8,360 bases of DNA from Sutterella sp. (GCA_019418235.1 DYCH01000061.1:1-8360); one strand, 5' to 3'; counted from the stretch's first letter, positions 1 to 6,633 are shown. Numbers and translations: made by a program. The notes: a model not told the origin generated them from the sequence alone.

Positions 1-192
1 ATGCCAATTTTCGATGAAATTCCAGCAATTACTTATGGACGCGGCGGAAAAGAACATGGCACGCACACGCTACTTGAATGGTTTGATCCGACAGGAGTGG
101 AAGTTTGCGAGCAAAAGTCGCTATTGACGCTTTTATTATTAGCGGGGATTGAAAATCAAGTTAGTCCTTTGGGAGAAACGCTCAAGTCGTAA
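1..192 (+). CDS. M20-family metallopeptidase, C-terminal end (5' part outside the window)
   Basis: This is the last 63 codons of a frame that is open from the first base and stops with TAA at 190-192. The block IPAITYGRGGKEHGTHTLLEW resembles the C-terminal signature of M20/M25/M40 metallopeptidases, in which a Gly-rich stretch is followed by a His and an E-W pair. In that family the His (here residue 22) is a ligand of the two-zinc catalytic centre. Such enzymes are cytoplasmic di- or tripeptidases or related amidohydrolases. The ATG at base 1 is probably an internal Met, because a 63-residue protein would lack the catalytic N-terminal part. No terminator is visible between this gene and mscL, so read-through into mscL is possible. 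The family call rests on one motif; the exact substrate cannot be told. Confidence 0.6.
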   Translation: MPIFDEIPAITYGRGGKEHGTHTLLEWFDPTGVEVCEQKSLLTLLLLAGIENQVSPLGETLKS

Positions 193-258
193 CATTACAA
201 TATGCCAAGCTATAAGCGAGTACAATCAAAAAAGTGATCTTTCCAAGGGGAATCCGGT

Positions 259-741
259 ATGAAAAAATTTATTCAAGACTTCCAAGCCTTTATCAGTCGC
301 GGCAACGTGATTGATATGGCAGTCGGTGTCATTGTTGGCGCAGCCTTTAGTCAAATCGTGAATTCTTTGGTGAAAGACGTTGTCAATCCCATTTTGGGGT
401 TTGTTGTTGGCTCCCAAGACTTCTCAGATTTATTTATTGTGCTTTCGATGCCCGAAGGCTATGCAGGCCCCATGACCTACGCTGAACTCACTAAAGCCGG
501 TGCCACGGTCTTGGGCTACGGGTCTTTTATTACGGCGGTCTTTCATTTCCTTTTGCTTGCTTTAGTGGTGTTCTCCATGGTTCGTGTTGTGAGTAAAATC
601 CGCACTCACGCTGAAGAGCTTCTTAAAGCCAAAGAAAAGGAAGAAGAAAAGGTGGCTGAACCTGTCGCGCCGCCTCCTACGCCTGAAGACATTGAACTTT
701 TGCGTGAAATTCGTGATTTGCTGAAGAAAGAAAAAGCTTAA
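259..741 (+). CDS. mscL: Large-conductance mechanosensitive channel MscL
   Basis: This is the inner-membrane emergency valve that opens under membrane tension on hypo-osmotic shock, a homopentamer in the family. The 160-residue product has all MscL landmarks: an amphipathic N-terminal helix (MKKFIQDFQAF), the RGNVIDMAVGVIVGAAF pore-lining TM1 starting near residue 14, a periplasmic loop at about 50-87, TM2 at about 88-111 (begins YGSFITAVFHF), and a charged coil followed by the C-terminal bundle helix LLREIRDLL (147-155). E. coli MscL is about 136 residues. The extra length lies mainly in the periplasmic loop (ELTKAGATVLGYGSF) and in the Lys/Glu plus Pro-rich linker (about 119-142). The loop form resembles that of Burkholderiales MscL as I recall it. 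The start is supported by AAGGGG at 245-250, 8 bases before ATG. A TACAAT (196-201) and a TATAAG (211-216) lie upstream but have no convincing -35 partner. A terminator follows directly. Confidence 0.96.
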   Translation: MKKFIQDFQAFISRGNVIDMAVGVIVGAAFSQIVNSLVKDVVNPILGFVVGSQDFSDLFIVLSMPEGYAGPMTYAELTKAGATVLGYGSFITAVFHFLLLALVVFSMVRVVSKIRTHAEELLKAKEKEEEKVAEPVAPPPTPEDIELLREIRDLLKKEKA

Positions 742-756
742 GCGACCATCTTTTTG

Positions 757-796
757 AATTTAGCCACTCAGTCGTCTGATGAGTGGCTAAATTTTT
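757..796 (+). terminator. Rho-independent terminator after mscL
   Basis: A perfect 14-bp stem (757-770 pairing with 780-793) encloses a 9-base loop and runs into TTTTT at 792-796. It begins 15 bases after the mscL stop. On the minus strand the stem is not followed by a T-run, so it works for plus-strand transcription only. It separates mscL from the nrd operon. Confidence 0.9.
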
Positions 797-820
797 GCAC
801 AATAAGTGAGCAATATAGAA

Positions 821-836
821 AAACTATAGGTTGTGT
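821..836. promoter_or_regulatory. NrdR-box-like palindrome, distal copy
   Basis: The 16-mer aaactataggttgtgt matches 13 of 16 positions of the NrdR consensus acaCwAtATaTwGtgt as I recall it. The conserved C at position 4 and the G at position 13 are both kept. NrdR is the ATP/dATP-sensing repressor of ribonucleotide reductase operons, and its sites normally come in pairs before nrd genes, which is the position here. Confidence 0.5.
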
Positions 837-914
837 TAAAAATTAATTTGAGCACAAGAGTGAAACACTAATCTATTGAATCCTTAGAGTTTTTAAAATG
901 TCAAATTTTAATTT

Positions 915-930
915 ACCCTAAATATAGTGT
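915..930. promoter_or_regulatory. NrdR-box-like palindrome, proximal copy, overlapping a -10-like element
   Basis: The 16-mer accctaaatatagtgt matches 14 of 16 positions of the recalled NrdR consensus acaCwAtATaTwGtgt, with only positions 3 and 7 deviating. It contains a TATAGT -10-like hexamer (923-928), so a bound repressor would block the polymerase. It begins 94 bases after the distal copy and 140 bases before the nrdD start codon. Confidence 0.6.
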
Positions 931-1042
931 CTAAATGTCGAGACAACTACAAAGGATAGGGGATTGTAGAAGAAATCTTTTAATAAAGCAGGTAGAATGA
1001 CCCCTTCGTTCGATAATTTTATTTCACGTCCTGGTGGGCGTT

Positions 1043-1048
1043 AAGGGA
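1043..1048 (+). promoter_or_regulatory. Ribosome binding site that sets the nrdD start
   Basis: AAGGGA lies 6 bases before ATG at 1055. The in-frame GTG at 1034 would place this site inside the gene and has no comparable site before it, so ATG 1055 is the preferred start. Confidence 0.8.
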
Positions 1049-1054
1049 CCGACC

Positions 1055-3217
1055 ATGCAAGTCATTAAAAAAGACAACTCCCTGGAGAACTTTTCCCCGG
1101 AAAAGATTGCCGTAGCTGTCAATAAAGCCGCAATGCGTTGCGACAAAACGGTTGATGATGCTTCGATCAATAAGATCGTTGAAGCCATTTTGCGCCGTTT
1201 GCAAGGCACGGAAAACGTGACCGTGGCTCAGTTGCATGAGTTGGTGATTGCCGTTTTGACGGTAACGGGCTTTGAAGACGTGGCTAAGGCTTACGCTGAA
1301 TACCGTTACTACAAAACCAATTACGCCAAGACGTTTGAAAAATTGCGTCAAGACGCCGATGACGTCTTGCGTTTAGGTGACCGCGAAAACGCTAACTTTG
1401 ATAGTTCCTTGGTGTCTACTAAGGGCTCCTTGATTAAGGGCTATCTCACCAAGAGTCTCTACAAGCAATTCTATTTGTCTGCTAAAGAAAAGGAATTGAT
1501 CGAACGCGGTGACATTTATATTCACGACTTGCGCGACATGATTTTGGGTTGCGTCAATTGCTGTTTGTTTGACTTTAAGACCGTCTTAACGAACGGTTTT
1601 GAAATGTCCAACGTTCAGTACACGGAACCGAAGACGATTTTGTCTGCTCTTCAAGTGATCGGTGACATCACTTTAGTGGCCACGGCTCAACAATTTGGTG
1701 GCTTCACCATTGCCGAATTGGATAAGGTTCTTCTTACGTACGCTCGTAAGACCTTTGATAAGGCCTATAACGATGCCAAGCACGAATTGGAATTGTCCGA
1801 TGAAAAGGCTCGCAAGTACGCTGACAAGATTCTTTTGCGCGAATTGGAACAAGGCTTCCAATCGTTGGAACTCAAGCTTAACACCGTTCCCTGCAGTCGT
1901 GGTGACTTCGCTTTCACGACGATCAGTTTCGGTCAATGGGACGTGGCTTTGCCTGAAGAAGACAAGCGTTTGCTCAATTTGATCAATACCGTGATGTTGC
2001 GTGTTCGTCGTAACGGTCATGGCAAAGACGGCAAGCCCGTGGTCTTCCCCAAGCTTGTTTATCTCTTTGATAAGCAACAAGTGGAAACCGATAAGTACAG
2101 CTCTGACCTCTTTGACGAAGCCGTTAAGACGTCTTCTACCTGTATGTATCCGGACTATTTGTCCATTTCCAGCGAACACGGCACGGTTTCTCGTCTCTTC
2201 CGTGAAGAAGGCGTGATCACGAGCCCGATGGGTTGTCGCGCTTACTTGTCGCCTTGGAAGGATCCGGAAACGGATAAGTACGTGACGATCGGTCGTTGCA
2301 ACATTGGCGCGGCAAGCTTGAATATCCCCTTGATGATCAAGGTGGCCATGACGGAATACCCGCAAGATTGGCGTCAAAAGTTCTGGGATATCTTGGATGA
2401 CCGTTTGCAAGTCATTCGCGACTTCTTAAAGAAGCGCTACGATGTGATTCGCAATCAACGTTGCTCCAGCAACCCCTTGGCCTTTACGCAAGGTGGTTTC
2501 TATCACGGCACGAAGAACCCCGATGACAAGGTCGGTGATTTGGTTGATTACATGACGGCCAGTTTCGGTATCACGGCACTTGACGATGCAACGTTCTTGT
2601 GGACAGGCAAGCGCATGATTGAAGATAACTCCGCATTTGCTGTTCAAGTGTTGCGTTATTTGCAATCCAAACTTAATGAATTTAAGGCTGAAGACCATTA
2701 TCTTTACGCCATTTACGGTACGCCGGCTGAAAGCTTGTGTGCTACGCAAGCTCGTCAATATGACGACTACTGTAAGGAAATGGCTGTTGAGAATGAATTC
2801 GAAAACCATGAATACTACAGCACGGAGTACTTCACGAATTCGTTCCACTTGAATGTGGCCGAAGACATTACACCGTTTGAAAAGCAAGATCACGAATTTA
2901 AGTGCTTCCACCTCTGTGAAGGCGGTCACATCCAATACATCCGCTTGACGAACCCGGAAAACTTGGAAGGTGATAAGGCCATCATCAAGCGCGGTATGGA
3001 CATGGGCTTCTACCAAGGCGTAAATTTTGACTCGGCCTACTGCAACAATTGCCACACGCACTCAACGAACGTGATGTTTACTTGCCCGCACTGTGGCAGC
3101 GATAATTTGTCCGTGATCAGTCGTGTTTGCGGTTACTTGGGTTACAGTAACGTTAACGGTCAATCCCGTATGAATGACGGTAAGATGGCTGAAATCAAAA
3201 ACCGCATCAGCATGTAA
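1055..3217 (+). CDS. nrdD: Anaerobic (class III) ribonucleoside-triphosphate reductase, large subunit
   Basis: This cytoplasmic glycyl-radical enzyme reduces ribonucleoside triphosphates to deoxyribonucleotides without oxygen. From ATG 1055 it has 720 residues; E. coli NrdD has about 712. In order: an N-terminal ATP-cone (about 1-95, starting MQVIKKDNSLENFSPEKI) for allosteric control of overall activity; the ten-stranded barrel core with the Cys cluster CVNCC (C166, C169, C170), likely holding the partner of the thiyl cysteine; the finger-loop motif SPMGCRAYLSPW with the expected thiyl-radical Cys394; the downstream block CNIGAASLNIPLM; a C-terminal zinc site of four cysteines (C663, C666, C677, C680); and the glycyl-radical motif RVCGYLGY with the expected radical Gly693 (codon 3131-3133). 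All key residues are present and the gene appears intact. nrdG follows 22 bases downstream. NrdR-like sites upstream suggest dATP-dependent repression. Confidence 0.97.
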   Translation: MQVIKKDNSLENFSPEKIAVAVNKAAMRCDKTVDDASINKIVEAILRRLQGTENVTVAQLHELVIAVLTVTGFEDVAKAYAEYRYYKTNYAKTFEKLRQDADDVLRLGDRENANFDSSLVSTKGSLIKGYLTKSLYKQFYLSAKEKELIERGDIYIHDLRDMILGCVNCCLFDFKTVLTNGFEMSNVQYTEPKTILSALQVIGDITLVATAQQFGGFTIAELDKVLLTYARKTFDKAYNDAKHELELSDEKARKYADKILLRELEQGFQSLELKLNTVPCSRGDFAFTTISFGQWDVALPEEDKRLLNLINTVMLRVRRNGHGKDGKPVVFPKLVYLFDKQQVETDKYSSDLFDEAVKTSSTCMYPDYLSISSEHGTVSRLFREEGVITSPMGCRAYLSPWKDPETDKYVTIGRCNIGAASLNIPLMIKVAMTEYPQDWRQKFWDILDDRLQVIRDFLKKRYDVIRNQRCSSNPLAFTQGGFYHGTKNPDDKVGDLVDYMTASFGITALDDATFLWTGKRMIEDNSAFAVQVLRYLQSKLNEFKAEDHYLYAIYGTPAESLCATQARQYDDYCKEMAVENEFENHEYYSTEYFTNSFHLNVAEDITPFEKQDHEFKCFHLCEGGHIQYIRLTNPENLEGDKAIIKRGMDMGFYQGVNFDSAYCNNCHTHSTNVMFTCPHCGSDNLSVISRVCGYLGYSNVNGQSRMNDGKMAEIKNRISM

Positions 3218-3227
3218 TAGCAAAATC

Positions 3228-3236
3228 GGGGAGAGG
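3228..3236 (+). promoter_or_regulatory. Ribosome binding site that sets the nrdG start
   Basis: The purine-rich GGGGAGAGG ends 3 bases before ATG 3240, and the GGAG within it (3230-3233) is 6 bases away. The frame is open further upstream into the end of nrdD, but the family's N-terminus (MKYSQLRAFDTSNGPGVR) begins exactly at 3240. Confidence 0.75.
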
Positions 3237-3239
3237 CAA

Positions 3240-3704
3240 ATGAAATATTCTCAATTACGCGCGTTTGATACCAGTAACGGTCCCGGCGTACGTGTTTCTT
3301 TGTTTGTCTCCGGTTGTACTTTAAAGTGCAAGGGGTGCTTTAATCCTGAATCTTGGGACTTTGATGCCGGCAACGACTTTACGCAAGAAACCGTTGACGA
3401 AATCATTCGTCTTTTAAATCAAGACTATATTGAAGGCTTTAGCCTCTTAGGAGGCGACCCCCTTGAAGCTCAAAACATTGATGTTGTCACGGATCTCTGC
3501 CGTCAAGTGAAAGCGGCTTGCCCTAATAAGACTATTTGGCTTTGGACGGGTCGCAAGTATGAAAACTTTGAAAACCATCCGATCATGCAGTATTTAGATA
3601 CAGTGGTTGATGGCCCGTACATTGAGAAGTTTAAGATAACAGAACAAGGGCATTACTGCGGCAGTAGCAATCAACGTGTCATTCCGATACAGGTTGAGAA
3701 ATAA
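3240..3704 (+). CDS. nrdG: Anaerobic ribonucleoside-triphosphate reductase activating protein (radical SAM)
   Basis: This enzyme uses a [4Fe-4S] cluster and S-adenosylmethionine to create the glycyl radical on NrdD. The 154-residue length equals that of E. coli NrdG. Visible motifs are the N-terminal DTSNGPGVRVSLFVSGC, the radical-SAM cluster motif C26-x3-C30-x2-C33 (CTLKCKGC), the SAM-binding LLGGDPL (GGDP at 71-74), the WTGRKYE segment, and a C-terminal VDGPYIEKF with a GSSNQRVI tail, all usual in NrdG. It lies 22 bases after nrdD with its own ribosome binding site and no terminator between them, so the two form one operon. The operon ends at a terminator just downstream. Confidence 0.97.
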   Translation: MKYSQLRAFDTSNGPGVRVSLFVSGCTLKCKGCFNPESWDFDAGNDFTQETVDEIIRLLNQDYIEGFSLLGGDPLEAQNIDVVTDLCRQVKAACPNKTIWLWTGRKYENFENHPIMQYLDTVVDGPYIEKFKITEQGHYCGSSNQRVIPIQVEK

Positions 3705-3712
3705 TTAAAAAT

Positions 3713-3747
3713 CAACAAATTAGGGAGCTTCGGCTCCCTTTGTTGTT
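3713..3747 (+). terminator. Rho-independent terminator of the nrdDG operon
   Basis: A 7-bp stem AGGGAGC/GCTCCCT (3722-3728 with 3733-3739) closes a stable TTCG tetraloop. An alternative outer stem CAACAAA/TTTGTTG (3713-3719 with 3739-3745) extends it across a small bulge. The T-rich tail is interrupted by G (TTTGTTGTT), so it is a less canonical terminator than the others in the window. Confidence 0.75.
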
Positions 3748-3783
3748 CATGTACTAATAACTTTGTGATTTAGACAGGTGTAT

Positions 3784-3803
3784 GTGTTGTGGCGTTACGA
3801 CAC
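3784..3803. repeat. Imperfect inverted repeat upstream of the autotransporter promoter
   Basis: GTGTTGT (3784-3790) and ACGACAC (3797-3803) are inverted copies with one mismatch, separated by 6 bases, and end 26 bases before the -35 element at 3830. The size and position would suit a dimeric regulator's operator, but it matches no site that I know. Confidence 0.35.
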
Positions 3804-3811
3804 TGGGGCAA

Positions 3812-3841
3812 ACATTTTTGCATAGCTAATTGACATTTTTG
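3812..3841 (+). repeat. Direct repeat ACATTTTTG, two copies 21 bases apart, overlapping the -35 element
   Basis: ACATTTTTG occurs at 3812-3820 and again at 3833-3841. The starts are 21 bases apart, two helical turns, so both copies face the same side of the DNA. The second copy begins inside TTGACA (3830-3835). It could be a tandem regulator site, but in A+T-rich DNA a 9-base repeat can also arise by chance. Confidence 0.35.
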
Positions 3842-3860
3842 TTCGGGGGGGGGCAATAAT
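3830..3860 (+). promoter_or_regulatory. Sigma70-type promoter of the autotransporter with a poly(G) spacer
   Basis: A perfect -35 hexamer TTGACA (3830-3835) is followed 19 bases later by AATAAT (3855-3860), which matches 5 of 6 bases of the -10 consensus. The spacer reads T5, GTTC, G9, C. Transcription would start near 3867, giving a leader of about 30 bases. The spacer is two bases longer than the 17-base optimum, so this G9 form should be weaker than a G7 form would be. No better -10 lies at 16-18 bases. Confidence 0.7.
3845..3853 (+). repeat. Homopolymeric tract of nine G inside the promoter spacer
   Basis: Nine consecutive G lie between the -35 and -10 elements. Runs of this length in otherwise A+T-rich DNA are typical contingency loci that gain or lose bases by slipped-strand mispairing during replication. 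See the first finding. Confidence 0.85.
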
Positions 3861-3886
3861 AAAACATATTATTGGAGTACTTATTT

Positions 3887-3892
3887 AGGGGG
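3887..3892 (+). promoter_or_regulatory. Ribosome binding site of the autotransporter gene
   Basis: AGGGGG lies 5 bases before ATG 3898, supporting this start. The start also gives a complete signal peptide. Confidence 0.7.
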
Positions 3893-3897
3893 TCATC

Positions 3898-6519
3898 ATG
3901 AAATTAAAGAGAACAATGCTCGTTCATGTATTAGCGTCAATTGGTTTATTAACAGCGACTGGTTCAGCTATTGCTGGATTCTATTCTGACGAAAATAAGA
4001 GCAATAAAATTAACCCTGACGCCTCAGGAAACTATGTTGTAGAAGGCAATCTTTATGTTGATGGCCATTCATGGTACGGAGAAGGCAAAAAATTAGAGGT
4101 TTCAGGAGATCTACTGAATGTAAAGCAACCTGCTACAAATCCTAAATTGGCAATTTATTCCTCTTCTCTGGCTATCGTTAAAGGGGATGTGAAGATCAAT
4201 GAACTTAGTGTCAATGGTGAATTAAATTTAGGGAATAGCATGACTGTCGACAAACTAGCTGTCAACAATGGCTTGATCACAGATTTGTCCGGAAACGTTT
4301 TAACTCAAAAGGTAACGATTAAAAACGAGCTATGGAACACTGATTCAGATCTTGTTTTTCATAATTTAGTAACTGAAGGCTCTCGTCTTCAATCGACTGG
4401 TGGATCTATTACCATTCTAGGCGGGCAGTTAGGCACTGCAGATAAAAGTCTTAATGTATTATCCGCAAAAAATGGGGCAAGTATTTTCTTTAAGGGAAAT
4501 GCTTTTATCGGAGATGTTCAATCAATGGATAGTGAATCTAAAATAGAAATTGATGGAACGTTGACTTTAACTGGATCAAATAGTCATGGCTCTGGATTCG
4601 TAAAAGTTAACGATTTAATCGTAGCTGACCGCGGTTGGATGCAATTCGATGGCATGACGATGGAAATCGAAAATGATATGGTTGTTCAAGGCGGTACTCT
4701 AGGTATCTTGCCATCGACCAAGTTTTCTATTGGAAATACTTTGACACTGCAAAAAGATGCCTTTATGCAATATCAGAGTTTAGAAACACCGTTAACCCTA
4801 AAAACAGTAGTATTCGAAAAAGATTCTCAGACACAAGACGGTCTTCAAACTTATGGAGCTGCACTAAACATTGAAAAGGTCATCGTCAAAACTGCGGGAA
4901 GAATTGATGCTTGGGGCAAAGCAAATGGTGGTAATGCAGATGCGAATAACCCCACTCAAATTAATCTCGGAGTGCTTGAAATTGCAGACAACGCTAGTTT
5001 TGCAGTTACAAACTCTCGTGACAATAACGATGATACTAGTGTTCTCGCAAAAACAACGATTGGTAGTTTAGATTTGGGAAATCAATCCACTTTCGAAAGT
5101 GGCGTATGGAAGAGCGAGGATAAATTCCGTGGAGCTTCTCAAATTGTCGTTAATAATTTAAGCGGGGCAAATGGATCCATCACAAATCACAATAACACAA
5201 TGACTGTAGGTGAAAACGGTATTGTGAAATACGTTGGTCAAATTGAAGACAAAAATAATGGTATATCTTTGTCCCTTAACCAGGATTCTGAATGGACTCT
5301 GACGGAAGAAAGTTGTCTTGGTAGGCTAGTCATGAAGGGGGGCACAACGAATATTTCTACAACGGATGATAGTCTGACCGTTAACACCCTTCAAGGTAGT
5401 CAAGGCACTGTTATTTTAGATGTTAACAAGACAAACACTATCCATATTGCTTCTTCAGACAAGACAACCAAGATTGAAGTCCAAGCCTCCGAAAATGCCG
5501 ATACGGTGTCGCCTGAACAAGCTAGTGGCATGATTGAACGTCTTGAAGGGGTGTCAAACAAGATTGGTACCGTGAAGGAAGGTATGTATAACGGTGCGAT
5601 TTCTGTCGATCAATCCGGTAATGCAACGGTCTCGAAAAACACTTTAATGGCCGATACGATCGAATTGGCATCAGCCTCGACATTGAGTCTTAATCGTATT
5701 TTATCCAATGATGTTCGTAAGCGTCTTGGAGATGTTCGATCCGCAGAGGGTAGCAATGGTGTTTGGGCACGCTATGACGGTGGTAAGCTTAGTGGCGATG
5801 GTACACAAAATGAGTTTAATACTATTCATATTGGTGCCGACACCAGTCCGTTTGATGAGAATTCAATGCGTTTCGGTTTGGCAGCTAGCTATACAAATGG
5901 TGATGTTGAGTATACGAGAGGTTCATCAGAACTAGATGCATACAGTGTTGCTGCTTACGGTACCTGGATGGCAGAGAATGGTCTCTTTGCCGACGTAATC
6001 GCACGTGTTAGTAAAGCCGAATCCGATATGACGGTAGATGGCCTTTATAAGGGGAAACTGGAGAATATAGCTTATAGCCTTTCCGGTGAATTGGGGTGGC
6101 GTTTGAACATCAACAATATGTTCTATATTGAACCCCAAGTGGAAGCAATCTATACCTATATAGACTCGGATAAATTAACGCTTGGTGCTACCAACAAGAC
6201 TTTTAGCTATGAAGTGGAAGGTTTCGATAGCTTCATGGGACGTATTGGTTTTGCCTCTGGCATGAAGTGCCCGAATGACAAGGGAGATATGTACGTTAGA
6301 GCATCTGTCGTTCATGAGTTCTTGGGAGATGCCTCAATTCGTGGTGCCAATGGTGCGATGATTGAGAATGACGGTAAAGATACCTGGGTTGAATACGGCA
6401 TCGGTGCTAATTTCAATATCACGAAGAATACGTATGTTTGGGCAGATGTTGAACGCACAGCGGGGGCCACGGTAGAAGAAGATTGGCGTGGAACCGTAGG
6501 TGTTCGATACGCTTTCTAG
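3898..6519 (+). CDS. Autotransporter (type Va secretion) with beta-helix-like passenger and C-terminal outer-membrane barrel
   Basis: The 873-residue product exports its own N-terminal part to the cell surface. In order: a signal peptide (1-26: KLKR basic end, hydrophobic core, cleavage expected after SAIA); a passenger of about 550 residues made of short hydrophobic/polar strands with recurring turns such as VEGNLYVDG, VKGDVKINELSVNGELNLG and IEIDGTLTLTG, which suggests a right-handed beta-helix; a linker helix near 585-618 (LSLNRILSNDVRKRLGDVRS); and a barrel from about 622 (GVWARYDGGK) to the end, closing with VRYAF, whose terminal Phe is the usual BAM recognition signal. There is no GDSGSP serine-protease motif and no RGD, and only two cysteines (C473, C791), so the passenger is more likely an adhesin or surface-structure protein than an enzyme; its ligand is unknown. 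Passenger DNA is A+T-rich while linker and barrel are near 47% G+C. The gene ends with three TAG codons in a row and is monocistronic, under a poly(G)-containing promoter. Confidence 0.93.
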   Translation: MKLKRTMLVHVLASIGLLTATGSAIAGFYSDENKSNKINPDASGNYVVEGNLYVDGHSWYGEGKKLEVSGDLLNVKQPATNPKLAIYSSSLAIVKGDVKINELSVNGELNLGNSMTVDKLAVNNGLITDLSGNVLTQKVTIKNELWNTDSDLVFHNLVTEGSRLQSTGGSITILGGQLGTADKSLNVLSAKNGASIFFKGNAFIGDVQSMDSESKIEIDGTLTLTGSNSHGSGFVKVNDLIVADRGWMQFDGMTMEIENDMVVQGGTLGILPSTKFSIGNTLTLQKDAFMQYQSLETPLTLKTVVFEKDSQTQDGLQTYGAALNIEKVIVKTAGRIDAWGKANGGNADANNPTQINLGVLEIADNASFAVTNSRDNNDDTSVLAKTTIGSLDLGNQSTFESGVWKSEDKFRGASQIVVNNLSGANGSITNHNNTMTVGENGIVKYVGQIEDKNNGISLSLNQDSEWTLTEESCLGRLVMKGGTTNISTTDDSLTVNTLQGSQGTVILDVNKTNTIHIASSDKTTKIEVQASENADTVSPEQASGMIERLEGVSNKIGTVKEGMYNGAISVDQSGNATVSKNTLMADTIELASASTLSLNRILSNDVRKRLGDVRSAEGSNGVWARYDGGKLSGDGTQNEFNTIHIGADTSPFDENSMRFGLAASYTNGDVEYTRGSSELDAYSVAAYGTWMAENGLFADVIARVSKAESDMTVDGLYKGKLENIAYSLSGELGWRLNINNMFYIEPQVEAIYTYIDSDKLTLGATNKTFSYEVEGFDSFMGRIGFASGMKCPNDKGDMYVRASVVHEFLGDASIRGANGAMIENDGKDTWVEYGIGANFNITKNTYVWADVERTAGATVEEDWRGTVGVRYAF

Positions 6520-6568
6520 TAGTAGGAATTACTGCTAAGCAAGTATTTAATAAATACCGTTAAAGCTT

Positions 6569-6608
6569 TGCCAGTGTTTGGAATATAAAACAAGCACTGG
6601 CATTTTTT
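6569..6608 (+). terminator. Rho-independent terminator after the autotransporter gene
   Basis: A 12-bp stem with one G-U pair (6569-6580 with 6591-6602, core TGCCAGTG/CACTGGCA) has a 10-base A+T-rich loop and is followed by six T (6603-6608). It starts 50 bases after the first stop codon. A small A+T palindrome (6543-6557) lies between the gene and this hairpin. Confidence 0.92.
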
Positions 6609-6633
6609 AACTGTTGATCTCTTCAGACTTTCA

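Larger units (their letters stand above)
797..1054 (+). promoter_or_regulatory. Upstream control region and leader of nrdDG
   Basis: This stretch holds no credible gene. It is A+T-rich up to about 950 and carries two NrdR-box-like palindromes (821-836 and 915-930). A -10-like TATAGT (923-928) lies inside the second box; no good -35 stands 16-18 bases before it. If transcription starts near 935, the nrdD leader would be about 120 bases. In that leader AGGGG (958-962) can pair with CCCCT (1001-1005), and GTCC (1028-1031) with GGAC (1046-1049), the latter covering part of the ribosome binding site. I recognise no known riboswitch. No FNR/Anr-type TTGAT-N4-ATCAA site was found. Confidence 0.5.

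Noticed and set aside
450..525. The MscL periplasmic loop is longer than in E. coli and looked like an insertion.
   Set aside because: A similar ...AGA..GYGSFIT loop is, as I recall, normal in Burkholderiales MscL, so it is a lineage trait rather than an oddity.
1034..1054. GTG at 1034 as an earlier nrdD start, adding 7 residues.
   Set aside because: ATG 1055 has AAGGGA 6 bases upstream and gives the normal ATP-cone N-terminus (MQVIKKD...); the GTG has no ribosome binding site.
797..1054. Search for an FNR/Anr site (TTGAT-N4-ATCAA) upstream of the anaerobic reductase.
   Set aside because: Only half-site fragments such as TTGAG or TTGAA are present; none forms the dyad, so no oxygen-sensing site is claimed.
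1673..3061. Two long open frames on the minus strand (1673-2410 and 2426-3061) opposite nrdD.
   Set aside because: They lie wholly within nrdD, which has every catalytic motif of its family. Their translations show no recognisable domain and have the composition expected of an antisense frame of a strongly codon-biased gene.
3174..3239. An in-frame ATG at 3174 as an nrdG start overlapping nrdD.
   Set aside because: The 22 extra residues resemble no NrdG N-terminus, and ATG 3240 has a strong ribosome binding site and gives the standard 154-residue length.
5337..5342. A run of six G inside the autotransporter passenger, a possible second slippage site.
   Set aside because: Six is short for a contingency tract, and the frame is intact on both sides; nothing else supports variation here.
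6543..6557. A+T palindrome GTATTT-AAT-AAATAC between the autotransporter stop and its terminator.
   Set aside because: Six A+T-rich pairs with a 3-base centre is a weak hairpin and could occur by chance; no T-run follows directly.
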